A DNA stretch of 64,000 nucleotides from Channa striata (taxonomy: Eukaryota > Chordata > Actinopteri > Anabantiformes > Channidae): assembly GCA_033026295.1 (NCBI GenBank), contig CM065168.1, positions 21,553,306 through 21,617,305 on the forward strand. Reading direction: 5' to 3'. This document shows, in pieces, positions 46,137 to 58,237 of the stretch. Numbering within the stretch: position 1 is the stretch's first letter; each line of letters begins with the position of its first letter. The position numbers and the translations under genes are program-made. Below the pieces are notes generated by a model that did no database searches, was not told the DNA's origin, and worked only from the letters and a program-made list of their open reading frames with translations.

Positions 46137-48719
46137 TATAGAAACTGTAAATGTAGCCTAATGAGGCCTCTCTCTTCATTAGCAGAACCGGTCGACGTGT
46201 GAATGCTGCCTGTTTGTCAGATCGTATAAGGCCTTATTCTGTCCACGACTTCCAGCAGGGCCCAGGTCCACTGGTAGCTGAAGGGGAGACCAGCTGTTCC
46301 CAGCTGGTAGCCAGAAGATGCCTATGGGGGACAGGCCTGATTACTACTGGCCAAGTGCCCCCTGCTGTAAGAGGTAGATGCAGAAAAAACAAATAACTGC
46401 TTCTGGGAAACTAGTAGATCAGCTCCGGTATTGTCCTCACTATCCACTGTTTTCTATTTGACATCACTGGTGTACTGGATGTGATGTGTCAACTATAAAT
46501 AAATGCATACACTAAGACAATTTATTTAAATCGTATTCACAAGATCCTCAAAAACCGCAAAAGGATTCAAACTATTCAAGAGTAGTTGTATGATTCTAAA
46601 TACATATTTGTACTATACCAGAATATGTTACCTTAATAAACCTCTGTTGGGGACCATTAAAGACAGGAAGTCATTCTGGTGTTTTTAAGACACCATGGCA
46701 ACTGAATGCACCATTTGGAAATGACAAGTAATGCTCTATGTAAAGCCACATATTTGTGTATGTTTCTGTGTGTGTGTGAGATGAGAGATTTGTCACCTGA
46801 CCTCTCTCTCCATCCCACACACACACACACACACACACAAAGCCGCACATCCCCACAGCTGCACAGAGGCGTCCAGTCAGCACGGCCAGGGGACATGGGA
46901 GCCAAAGCCCAAAGATGGAGCATGGACAGTGGCAGCTGGGGAGCTGACAAAGCCCCATTCAGATAGTCCAGGCCTGGGGACAATGGCTGGGCCAGGCTGA
47001 GCCCTCTCCTCCACTCTTCCACGCAAAGATTAATACTTCAGATGGGCTTCCCGGTGGCAGGCAGGGCTAAAAGGAGAGCCCTCCTGTTTGTCCTGTTTGT
47101 CACTGGGCATTGTGCGAGTCGCCTGAGAACCAACCTCTTGGATGGGCTTGACAAATGAGAGCTGCCATTGACAGTGAACAGATTGGGCCTGCCACTTTTG
47201 TTTTGATTGTGGAGCGAGTATAATCAAGTTATTTGGGCCTTGCAGAGTTTTTGTTTCTCTCTCCTGATGCTCTTGACACTAAAGTCCCACCTTAACAGTC
47301 TCTGTCGGCCCAGCTGTGATGTGAGCCTGCTCAAGTTCCCTCTCTTCTATGTTGTTTCTATTTATCAAAGCTGTATAACAGCAAGAGGAAGTTAATTTAC
47401 CTGGGTGTGGGAATCGGGCTATCTATTCATGTGGCCTACAGAAGGCAGCGCAGGTGCAACAGGTGTAGGTGTGTTATTCTTGTCACAGTCAATAGAGCTA
47501 CAGTGCAGCGTTATTGTAATGTTTTTCCATGCAGATGTCCCTGTACACCTGACCTGAATAATGTGTTAAAAGAAACAGCCAAGCCAAGAGACTACAGTAA
47601 CCAGAGACCCTGTTAGGCAGCGATGGGGGATAAACACAGGCAGCTCAGATGTACCAGCCACACCCACACCCACCCACCCCACCTGCCTACCTATTTTTCT
47701 GTAACCCTGCAAGTGCAGCGCAGGTGTTTAGCCCCCAGCGAGGCGGCATTTCAGGTTAAACTGTAGGAACGCTGCTCCACCTTCTCACCGGGAACTAGTC
47801 GTGGCCACAGAGTACACAGCGTCACACCTGTGCACCTGTGCTCCTAGTTTGTGTTTTGCTACTGTGATCACGTTGCATGATTTCACAACAGGAAAATTTC
47901 AACCGCAGAATCTTGTCGGACATGAAAGCATGCATTCAGTACATATTTTATTTGGAAATGTCATTTTTACCTCATGGTTAAATTCAGCTGACCTAAAATT
48001 AACTTTGACTTTGCAGCCAGAAAGGATCACTGAAGACCTTTGTATCATGTGCCGTGGCTTCAGTAAGGGAAACCTGGTGTGCTGGCGTTAGTGCTGTGCA
48101 TCGACCAGCCATTCACACGGTAGAGGAATGCGTCCTTCTTGTAAACATACAGCGCCCCCGGTAAGTGCCACCAGCTCCATTACCTCCCATGCCTCCTCTC
48201 ACGCCTGAGTGTCCCTTCATCCACCCTGGGTCTCCATCGCCCTCTTATCCGACACCCCCCTCGTGTCTTTTTACTGCCAGTCTCCCAGTCCCCAGTGAAG
48301 ATCCTCCTCTGGTTCCCATGTAGAGTTGAGAGACACACTGCGAAGACAAGCTCCCTCCTTTTCACCCAGGGCCCACTTCCAGGAATCTGCTTGTGTGAAA
48401 CTTCAATGCAGCAGAAGGTGCCCTACTTTTAAACTTCATTCTTCTCCCTGGGATTGTTTCAGGGGATGTAACAAAAGGGGAAAGAGGCTGTGTGTGGGTC
48501 AGCAGGGGTGTGTGCATGTGTGCATCTAGGTTATATTAGGGTGCATGTGTTCCTGTGCATGTCTGTGTGTGTGTGCACGTGAGGGGAGGGCTCTAGGATT
48601 ATAAAGAGGAAGTGAATGGGAAGTACACACTCAGTGACAAAATAAGAGGGAGACATTCCTTTGCTGCCCCTCCACTCCTCCTCCCTGCTCCCTCATTCTC
48701 TCGTCTCCGTTCGCTGTGG
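46137..48719. other. non-coding region with candidate conserved blocks
   Basis: No gene is supportable. Features: inverted CTAATGA/TCATTAG pair at about 46158-46182, (CA)12 at 46816-46839, and a complex block at 47030-47240 with TGACAG and CTTTTGTT motifs. Other sequence is unremarkable. Confidence 0.5.
46816..46839. repeat. (CA)12 microsatellite
   Basis: Uninterrupted CA run. Confidence 0.95.
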
Positions 48720-48960
48720 CAGGGCCCTGGGAAAATCAAACAGGTGGTTTAGGCCTGGCAGGAAAGCTGGCTGGGCCCGGGGTGGGCAGGCCTACAGGCT
48801 GCTGGGGGCTATCAAAAGCTCTTAGGCCCAGCTTTAGGCCAGCACTCTGAATGGCCCCGAGCTTCATTATCATGTGAATTCTGGGAACTGCCCCGGGCCC
48901 CCAGTAACACCAGTGAGCTGCCCATATGGCGTTCGCTTGGCAACTAGGGAGACCCAACAC
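48720..48960. promoter_or_regulatory. candidate conserved non-coding element
   Basis: High-complexity GC-richer block with motifs typical of deeply conserved enhancers: ATCAAAAG (TCF/LEF), CATTATCATGTGAATTC, and GGCAACTAGG (half RFX). Neighbouring sequence is low-complexity GA/CT. Candidate only; conservation was not tested. Confidence 0.25.
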
Positions 48961-50409
48961 TCCCCCCCTCCTTTCCAGTGCTACTCCATTCCAGCACTCC
49001 TGATATCAAAGGAGGACAAGGAGGAGAAGGAGGCGAAGGCCCAGAACCCCCAGTCTCAGTCCCCTCCTGGGGGGGTGACCACACAGAGCAGCACTGGACA
49101 GTCCTTAGGGACCCTGGACAACACTGCTGCCCTACAGGGCACAACTGACAGCCAGCCTCTGGGTGATTTAGCCACCGAATTAGCATTAAAGACAAATTCT
49201 AAAGCTGTCAGTTTAGCATCAGAGCCACAGCTTTGACAGATGAAGATGTCGGCAGCCGCCCCCTTCATACCTGTTTTCAGTAGAAATGCCCCCTAAAACG
49301 ATCAATACGACAGATCGGTCACTACAGTTTTGTTTTCAGTCTGTTGAGCGAATAGCAACACGCAGATCCTTCTGGTGAACTAGGCGGCAAACTAGCAACT
49401 AAGGAACATGCAAGCACATGTCATCCACAAACACTCTTCCATTCCTCCTATACTGTAGTGTTTACTAGCCATTTTACAGTTCTTTATACAGTTTTAGTTT
49501 TTTACTGTGATCTGCTCGTTTTTACAGTCGTTTAAATTCAGGCTCAGAAGCCAAGTTGATGTTGCCACTGAGTTAATGACCTACAGTAGCTGCTTCTATT
49601 TTTCTTCTTTTGGAGCCATAATTCCCGCCGAGGTCTGCGCTGTTACAGCAGCATGCTACTGGTCAAGAGAGCAATTTCCCATGAAAAATGTTCCGCACAT
49701 TTGCTTTGGATTCACAAGAGTTCTGAGCAAATCCACTGATAGCGTGAAAGGATTCTGCTTCAAAGTCTTGCCAATTCAAATACTGGTGTGAGCAGGTCTT
49801 TAGGGTGCCGTGGCAACCAGCACGCTTGCAGTATAATTTCCTCTCATTACTCTCTATGAGACATCTGCAGTAATATGCTGTAGTGAACAGGCCCGACCAG
49901 CCCCCGTATGAATTCCAGTTACGTTAGCAGTGACATTAAAAGCCTGATGCGATCCATCTGAGGTAAATAACCTTGTGAGTCATCTGGTTTTCCTGGATGA
50001 GGACACTTTTACAGAGGAGATGTCACTTAACAACAGAGCAGGAATGCTGCTCCGGGTGCTGCAGTCAGCCACCTGCGCTGTAGTGCAGCGGGGGTAGAAT
50101 GAGGAGGAAGTGTGTGAGCGATGTGTGTTTTTTTGTGCCACATGATCTCATGCTGATGAAGAGACTTTGGGTGGCTCCGGCATTGTTCATTGTGATTACT
50201 GATGCGTGTGATGTGTGTGTATTTGTCGACATGTATTTATGTTTGTGTGTGTGTGCACATGTGTGAGATTGGGGAGGGATCTTCTGTGGCATATGTGGAT
50301 AATCTTGTCGGCTTACTTCACCGCTTGCACCTGTGGCAGAAAAAAGGCGAGGTATGGAAAACAGAAAAGAGCATAACAGGGAGGGAGGGTGGAGTGAGTG
50401 CGTGCGCGC

Positions 50410-50440
<31 letters not shown>

Positions 50441-53400
50441 AGAGGGAGAGAGAGAGACAGAGCCGAAAGTGTGATCTGACTTCTGAGGAACTCTACTGGT
50501 GATTCATGCTGTTACACATGGAGCGTTTCACTCCCTCTGCAGCTGTGCAGGCCACATGCGCAGTATGATTTCGCAACATCTTCTCTGTCCTTGGAAATTC
50601 CTTCTTTTTTACACAACCCTCTCACCCCCTTCCCTCGTGTCTGTGTGGCGGTGGTGTTGGCCTGACAGAGAGGCAGGTGCACAGCTCAGTCTTCTCTTCC
50701 CCAAAACTCAGGCTTTAGTCAGCAATAAGGGCTTGACCAAAGTCAGAGTCACTCGTCTATGATTCAGAGGGCTTGCTGGTTGATGATGGTGTTGTTGTTA
50801 TCGCTCAGCTCATCAGTGCTACCTTAGCCAGCAGGGAGCAGAACCACCATCCGTCAGACACAGACATTCCAGTGATTCAGCATTTCTACGTTTTTAGTTC
50901 CTTGTTTTTGCTCCTCTGTGTTTTTTTTTTTTTTTTCTGGGAATTGATCCACTCTATGTCCAGTGGTGACACAGGGGAGTCTGTGGGATCCCACCCAGGA
51001 TGACGCGAGTTCGTGTGTGTTTGTGTGGGGAATATGATTCATCTCACAGCTTCCCCACTGGCTTCAGCTCAGCAGAAGCAATGCAGCCAATGTTCAGACC
51101 GCTCTGTTTACAATGAATCCGACAAGCTGCTTTCGCACGTGGAAGTAGCAGTGGTGCTGCGTTCATGTCATCCAGGTCACATGATTGTTCCGGATAGATC
51201 AGGCGATGTTCACGTCGGCATCTGCTAGGATTTATTTTTTACTTTTGTTATTATTATTATTATTATTGTTTCATTTTTTGCTCATTGCACTTTAGTATAA
51301 GGGCAAATATCATAGACTCTCCTGCAGAGAAACTGGATGATCTCATAACATTATAACTCAACAGACTAATAAAATAGCATCATTTTCCCCAGGGCGTCCT
51401 TGTTTGTTTACACATGTTGTATGCAATATGAATGCACCAGTTCATTGCATCAACACGTAAATGAACCTTGAAGCTATTTGTGCTGCTTCTAGTTTGAGAC
51501 TTTTCACTAGCAATGAAAATGAAACACACAAGCACTGAAAGCTGCCATTGGTAAGGTAAAATTCTACATGTGAGAATAAAATTAAAAACATTTTTTAGAT
51601 CTAAAAAGAAGAATATAATTAGTTGAGGTGGCTGATTTGAACTGTCCGATGATATATGCTAAGACAACAGTTGTGACGGCTATGATTTTTAGCTTACTTC
51701 GTCACCTTTGTACATTCTTTGTCACCATTCTCAGATTACCGCAGCCATGATTTGTAAGTACATCTGTTTCTATCTACTTTGAACATCCATCCAAAGTGAA
51801 TAAATCTGTCAGTTTGCTATTGTAGTGTCCAGAAGTTCTTTTCATTTGCCTAATAAAAACTGAGAGGAACTTAAATGAAAGTAGTCACTGTTCTGTGCAT
51901 GCTCAGTACGAAGAGCATTACTTGTTTATACTGACAGTAATTGCATCGTGAGATGAAGGGCCAGGTCGTTTTTACACGTAAAAGCAGCCTTACATTTATC
52001 TGACTTGATGTAAACACAATGACAAAAAACTTTGAATGTCAAGAACTGATTCACAGAAGATTGTTTTAACATCGTTGCACGTAAAATTGCAGTTTTATGT
52101 AACTGTAATAGCAAACAGGTACTGTATTAGGCAAATGTTATTGTACATTAGTAAACACTAAATACTGAAATTACCTTGGACAAATGCAAAGTGAACGTAA
52201 CGTGCAGGTAACCTCACTCCTGGTTACATCTGTTGGGTTGGAGGGATCTCTACTAATAGGAGGCATTCCTTACGCAATATACCACGTTTGATATAGATAT
52301 ATAAGAGCATCTTTCCAGATCTATATATACATTGTTTCATCAAGCATTTCAGGTCTTAATCCCCCATTCCACCCACCCACATACACTTCTCTTATCCCTC
52401 TTCGCGCCAAAAGAGCCAGCAGGAGAAAGTGAAAGGAAAGAGAATGGGCCTTCGAATGGCGAGGAATGAGAGTTGAGTTGAGGAACAAGAGTGACTTAGA
52501 GAATGAGAAAATGAGAGGGAGAGACAGCATGGATTCTTTTCTTTGGGGCCTTAAAGACATGTTTCCCTCAGATGTTGGCTCTTCTTCAGATGCTAATGGT
52601 TCACTCTTATTCCCAAGCTGGGCCTTAGCATAACAATGCAGTGGAAGTGAAAGAGCTAAACCTCTGCTTTCTTTAAGAAGCCAAAGCTGGGCTTTTCTTG
52701 TGGACTAATGCCCCTCTCCCTCTTTGTGCTCCCAGTGAAAGGACTGGGGAACGCAAAGGCAAGGTGATCACAGAGTTTACTGAAAATGAGACTGAAACAA
52801 CACACGGGCCCAGGCCAAAACTGCACTGGTGAAGTCATTGGAAGCCAAGAGAAATGACCAAATATAGAGCAACGAGTTGGCTGGCCCCGAGCCAGAGTGC
52901 TCACTCTCCTGAGTATGATGACAGCAGTAATTTGGAATATTATCAGCTTTTGCTTTTAAAGCTGTGCTGAATTATATCTGTTGGAAGGCTCCAACCCAAA
53001 TGTTATGACTGTGTGTCCCGTGCTGACTCCAAGACGCCAGAATCCCATCTGAAAAGCAGTTGCGAGCCTGAAGCATTTCTGGATGAACTGCGGTGTGACC
53101 TTGGTGGGGCCCTAGTCTTAGTAGATACTGTTGTAAGACCCCGATAGCCAACGCAGAACATATGGTTTACTGCTTCATCATTTTATCAGGAAGAAACGAA
53201 CAGGATCGGAGGTAAAGGACATGCAGGAGGACACAAAGATACTGTTCAGATACTAACAGTTTTCAGCTGGATTGTGCTGAGACAGCCAACTAGTTAAAAG
53301 GCATCACTTGAACTCATCCATGTTTGTGCAAAGTCAGAATGTTCTCATCTTGTTATTCAGCTTTCTGCGAAAATGCTTCTTCGAAGTTTGGGGTTTTCTC

Positions 53401-56400
53401 AAAGGGCACATTTTGAGATGTGGTTTCTAGGCTGGCCGGCATTTTACAACTGAATATGTGTGATGCAGACACCCATTTAAATACATTCTACTTTGAATAT
53501 ATATTTTACACGACAGTCTGCATTTTTTTATTTTCCCTATTATGAAATACAGTGTCATTATTCATCCTGTGCATGGAAATGAAAGTAACAAGTAGCAGCA
53601 CAGGATCTGATATCTAGATCTGAGTAAAGGAAAAGTCGTTGCTGCTTTTAAGTAACAGGTGAGCTCTAAGAAATCCAAATGAGGCTTCATCTGTTGCTCC
53701 TCAGGCCTCACGATGACAATGGCCAACTAAGTACCCCCCAATTACCAGGTTTTAATCCATTTAGGGCTCTGATGCTCTCCCTCCTTCTCTGTCCTTGCAG
53801 CTCTCCTTCACACCCTCTCTCCCTTTGTGCAGACGAGCATTCGGTCCAGGTGCATCATAGAGGAAGTTAGCACCTCCTCAGCACACCAACACACTCTATT
53901 TACATGCAAAACGCTGGGCTTAGTCAGAAAACGTGTGAACACAGGTGTGTGTGTGTGTGAGTGGGACTTGGTGGGGATGTTGTCACCAAAGCCACTAATC
54001 TGTTTGTCCTGACGTCCTCTGTGTTTGCTCTGATGCCGTTGAATCGCTGCGCTGTGTAATTAGATGCTTTGTGGAAACACATTTCAGTTTTCTATTGTAG
54101 GAGATCGCAGAAGGAGAGAAGCAGCTGAAAATATGCTGCACACAAACACAGGCCTCCATTTACTTGTGCTGAATTGAGTTTTTGTGCTCTTTCATTTGTG
54201 TGCGTATATGTGTGTGTAGGTTGAGAGGAAGTCGGTGGTGGCACCCAATGTCATTTGAAGCGAAGCGCCTGGCGCCACAGCATCAGGAACATCACTCCCT
54301 GGTGCCAGGCTCATTTTTATAAGCACTCGCTAAATGACACACAGCTGGCGGCATGGAGACAGCTGTCACTGCCATCACTACGCCCTAATCTATCTCTCCC
54401 TCCCTCTGTGCGTCTTTCCCTCTCTTTTTCTCCTCTCTCACACTCTGGTGTTCAGCTGGGCTGCCTCCCTTCCTCCTCCCTCCTTCCTCCCTTCAGGGTC
54501 CAGACTTCGTGGAGCCGAAGCTGCAAAAACTCACTTCCTGGAGCTGGTGCTCACTTCCTCTTCTTTTTGTGGGACTTCCTGTGTTTCAGAGCTGACACTC
54601 TGGGAGAGACTTCCTGATGCACAGACAGCTGGGGAGATAATTCTCTCTTTCTGCTTTTGTCAGGATTTTTCTGTCTCTGTCTTCGTAAGGCCTCTTTTCC
54701 ATCTGGGGTGATTTTCGTTTATCCTGCTTAGCCGAATGTTGATTTCACTATGACGCAAAGCATATCTGACTCCTCAGAGATAGATCATTGTCTGAGACGG
54801 CAGGCCGATAAAACACAACTTCACAGTAAAATGAGTCCTACAGATATTGTAAAACCTAATGAGAATGAGGCACAAAACCCAGTTTATACCTGTTGATTTG
54901 GAGAGACTCTCTTGCAGCAGGCTGTCTCATCCGTTAGGACAGATATTCACCTCACCCATGACTTTGCCCTCCCCTCTGGCTGTGAGCAGAGGAATGTAGT
55001 GGGTGTGTTGGCCCTGGTAGCGAGCAGAGACTGGCTCTAGTTGGTACGCCAAACCCGAGAACAGGCTCCTGTGATGGGGCGGCCAGGACGGAGCCAAGAC
55101 AGTCGAGAAAGAGGCCTAGGTAGGTGGGTAAACACAGGCCTACAGAAACAAACAGGGATGGAGGAGAAAGGAGGACAAGGAGGGAGTGTGTGGGAGGTGT
55201 AGGGGAAAATATAGTCTGATTTAGACGCCATTCTGTCTGAGCTCTTGGTTCATCCCATTCGGCTACACATCACCCGTCATCCATAAATATTATCATATCG
55301 CGGCACATGCTGTGGCATATTTATGTCTGTCACACAAAAAACATGAATTTCCCAACAAGAGCACTCACATCTTGTTCACCATCCCACGTTCCCCTCCTGT
55401 GTGCTCATCTGACCACCTGCTCACTGGTGACAGCAGGGTGGCAGGTCCAGGCTCAGGTCAGAGGAGAGACACCAGCAGGGAACAAGACTAGCCTGGCCCG
55501 GATCCCGGACTAATGTTGAAGAAAGGCTATGGGCCACTGAGAGCCAGCATGTCACATCAATGCCCCTTCATTCTGAGAGTCGACTCGGAACTGAAAGGAT
55601 GTGGCTCACACATGGGCTTCTTACAGAAAGAACTTCATGCTTTGCGTGACAGATTGGGGATTGAGGTTCTCTGAGGGGGAAAAAAAAGTTGGGGCAATAA
55701 AGAGTTGGACTGGATAACGAGTGTTTTTCCACCTGACCTCTCAATCTAGACTCAAGTAAACCCAACAGATTCACGCGGAATGTGTTAAGGTTTATCTGAC
55801 CTCAGGTAACATCTACACTGATAGTATCTGGTGTCTAGAATCTGAACTATGCAAACACCTAAAAGCAGGTAAGTGATGCTGAACAAGTGCAGGGACACTG
55901 GAGAGATGGCAGTGGAAATCAGGAACTTCTGCTAGTCTCACTTTCCTTACACAGCAAATATAAGAGCAGCACGGAGACAGTCGTATCCTAATTATCATAA
56001 TTAAGGCAATACACTGTTTGGGTTTCATCCTCAGGAGGTTTTTGAGGGAAGGAGGACTGAGCTGTGGCTCCTGCCCAAGACGAGGCCTGTGCTCTGGCTA
56101 CGCTGTGACTGAATAACCCATCACGGCCGAGCTCTGGCCACCATTTGCCTGGCTCGGCCTATCTGGCTGTTCCCATGTGCTGCTGAGTGACAGCAGAACT
56201 TGCTGGCCTCTCTACTCGTCCTCTGCTTCCTGAACTACTGCTGGGCTCGGCAGCCCTCGGGAGCGCCACATGGCAACAGGCTAAGTACACACACAGGAAG
56301 AGGTGACATCTGTAACAGCAAATGCTGCAAAGGTTTGTTTGTCGTGTTTTCACACTGGTGAAAACTGTGAGTGAGTCCATTGTATCCCAGGGCCATCTTA

Positions 56401-56930
56401 TCACACCAGAGCACCTTCCAAACAACAACATTCAAATTCAGTACAAATATAAGATTTTTTTACATAAAACTGCAACAACACTATTCTAAACACATTTTTA
56501 CACTTGTCTGTGGCAAAAATTATATCTATGTATCTAATTATATCTATATATCTATAGTAGTTACCTGGGGAAATATTGCCATTTGGTGTAATCATTTAAA
56601 ACTAACAAAAACAGCAAATAATTTTACAGAGGTGCAATGTTTCAGCTGAAGTACAGCAACATAAAAGCTCAAGTTATACGAGACTTTATTATTTACTTAA
56701 AACGGGACTGATGAATAAAATAATGATTTCATATACTTCCAAAGTATTAACCAGCTTAGCCCAGAATGTTTTTTCATATAAAAGAAGATGCTTTAGAAGA
56801 GCTCAGGGATGAATGTGTAATGAGCTCAAAATAACCTAAAGCCCTTTTTTTCTCTCTTTTCTCTGTGTTCTCCCTCCCTCCTCCCTTCCCCGGCTTTTTT
56901 TCTCCTCTTTTGGGAAACATGCCTTTCCCA
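48961..56930. other. non-coding region
   Basis: About 8 kb with no supportable exon. It contains a CG/TG run at 50401-50440 followed by GA repeats, T16 at about 50921-50937, a (TTA)n run near 51249-51268, CT-rich tracts at 54395-54500, and a paired CAGCTG segment at 54340-54367. The 120-residue frame at 48874-49236 plus has no recognisable domain. Confidence 0.5.
50401..50440. repeat. (CG/TG)n alternating microsatellite
   Basis: CGTGCGCGCGTGCG leading into a (TG)n run, then GA repeats to 50457. Alternating purine-pyrimidine sequence. Confidence 0.9.
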
Positions 56931-56963
56931 GCTGCATAGCCCCCACAGCGCGAGGCCAGGCCA

Positions 56964-57053
56964 GGAGCACAGCTGGCCAGACTTGGTGGAGCCAGTCGAC
57001 AGGCGCATGGAGCGCAGCCCGCCCAGGGCCCGCTTCCTCCGCAAACATGCCCA
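56964..57053 (+). other. exon-like GC-rich block, identity unknown
   Basis: A long pyrimidine tract (56840-56935) precedes CCCCCACAG, an acceptor-like AG at 56951; a GTGTGG donor-like site follows CCCAG at 57053/57054. The block between is GC- and CpG-rich, unlike its neighbours, and is open (…DLVEPVDRRMERSPPRARFL, then RKHAQ). I do not recognise the peptide. It may be a coding exon of an unannotated gene, a conserved non-coding element, or chance. Confidence 0.25.
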
Positions 57054-57088
57054 GGTGTGGGGCCTCAGAGCTGGGCTTCTGATCTGCA

Positions 57089-57166
57089 GTGTGTGTGTGT
57101 GTGTGTGTGTTGGGGGGGGGGGACAGTGGAATGAGGGATCAAGAAGGCACGGGGGGGAGGGGGGGT
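57089..57166 (+). repeat. (GT)11 followed by long G-runs
   Basis: A GT run (57089-57110), then 11 consecutive G (57112-57122) and further runs of 7 and 6 G at 57151-57165. Potential G-quadruplex sequence directly downstream of the exon-like block. Confidence 0.85.
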
Positions 57167-58223
57167 GTCATGCTGTAGAGGGAGGTGTCCCTGCTGAAGC
57201 TGTGTCAACATTGTGTGCTAATGTGTGTGAGTATGTGCATCTGTATCTGCATGTGTTTGTGTTTTGGGAAGTGAGGGGTCACCCCTGGGGGAGATAGTGG
57301 GCAACAACAATTACGGCAGCATTGTACCTAAATTGTGTCTGAATTGTTCGTCCCTGCCCACACTCAGCCAGTGCCAAGAGAGGAAAGCTTGGAGTGGGTA
57401 TGTAATTACTGTGCAGTGGCTCATTTGAAAGACGCAACACTGCTTATTAGCATATAATAGAAAGTAAATGATCACTTGCAGAACAAATACACACTCATGC
57501 AGCACTCAGGGGGCTGTCTGAAGAATATTTCTCTGTGCAGATTACCTCCCACTATATCGGCTGTACTTACTGAACCTAAACAAAAACACTCCGGCCAACA
57601 GAACGTGTCTGAGTAACTTTCTCACAAAGCACTTCATAAATCACTGCAAAAATGTACACTTCAACTCTTTCAGATTGCTTCGTAGTCTGACGTTACCTGT
57701 GGCTGATGTGATATGCAAACCCCTCCTGTCCCCCCCATATTTCTGTATAACAACTGATGGCAATCTCACACTGGCCTGGTTGACATCCAACCCGTGCATT
57801 TAACATTACAACCAGATTCCAGTGTTCACATGGCCCTTTAAATGCATGCGCGCACACTCACGGGAACTGCTTCCACACTCTGCACCAGATGAAACACAGA
57901 GTAACAGGAGGCATATGAGCTGGGGTCAGATCAGATAAGGAAAGGCCAGACAGCTTCAGATAAGCTCTTTGAACGGCTCTATCTGCAGCGTCACAGGGAT
58001 GTTCTTCCCTCCAGCCGTTTCACATGATGACTGCTGGCCAGGCTGCTGTTTGTGGCCTAGCCCTGCTACTAATTAACTGGGAGAGCTCAGGACCCTCTGA
58101 CTGATTGCCTTGTGTCCTGCAACCACCCCCACCCCACCCCACCAGTCAGGAGTGCTCATGCATGCTTGCTTACAGACACTCAGACTCTGTTGTGGACCCC
58201 AGCAGGACCTTCGATGGTGTAGA

Positions 58224-58237
58224 TGGCCCCCTTGTGG
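58224..58237 (-). promoter_or_regulatory. CTCF-type motif, reverse orientation
   Basis: TGGCCCCCTTGTGG on the plus strand; the reverse complement CCACAAGGGGGCCA fits the CTCF core. Orientation is opposite to the motif at 38829, so the two point toward each other across id1. Occupancy is unknown. Confidence 0.5.

Noticed and set aside
46340..46365. CTCF-like AGTGCCCCCTGCTGT
   Set aside because: Partial match only, no supporting context.
48874..49236. 120-codon plus-strand frame (KEDKEEKEAKAQ, QSQSPPGG)
   Set aside because: Low-complexity composition, no conserved domain recognised, no clear splice sites; kept only as possible CNE flank.
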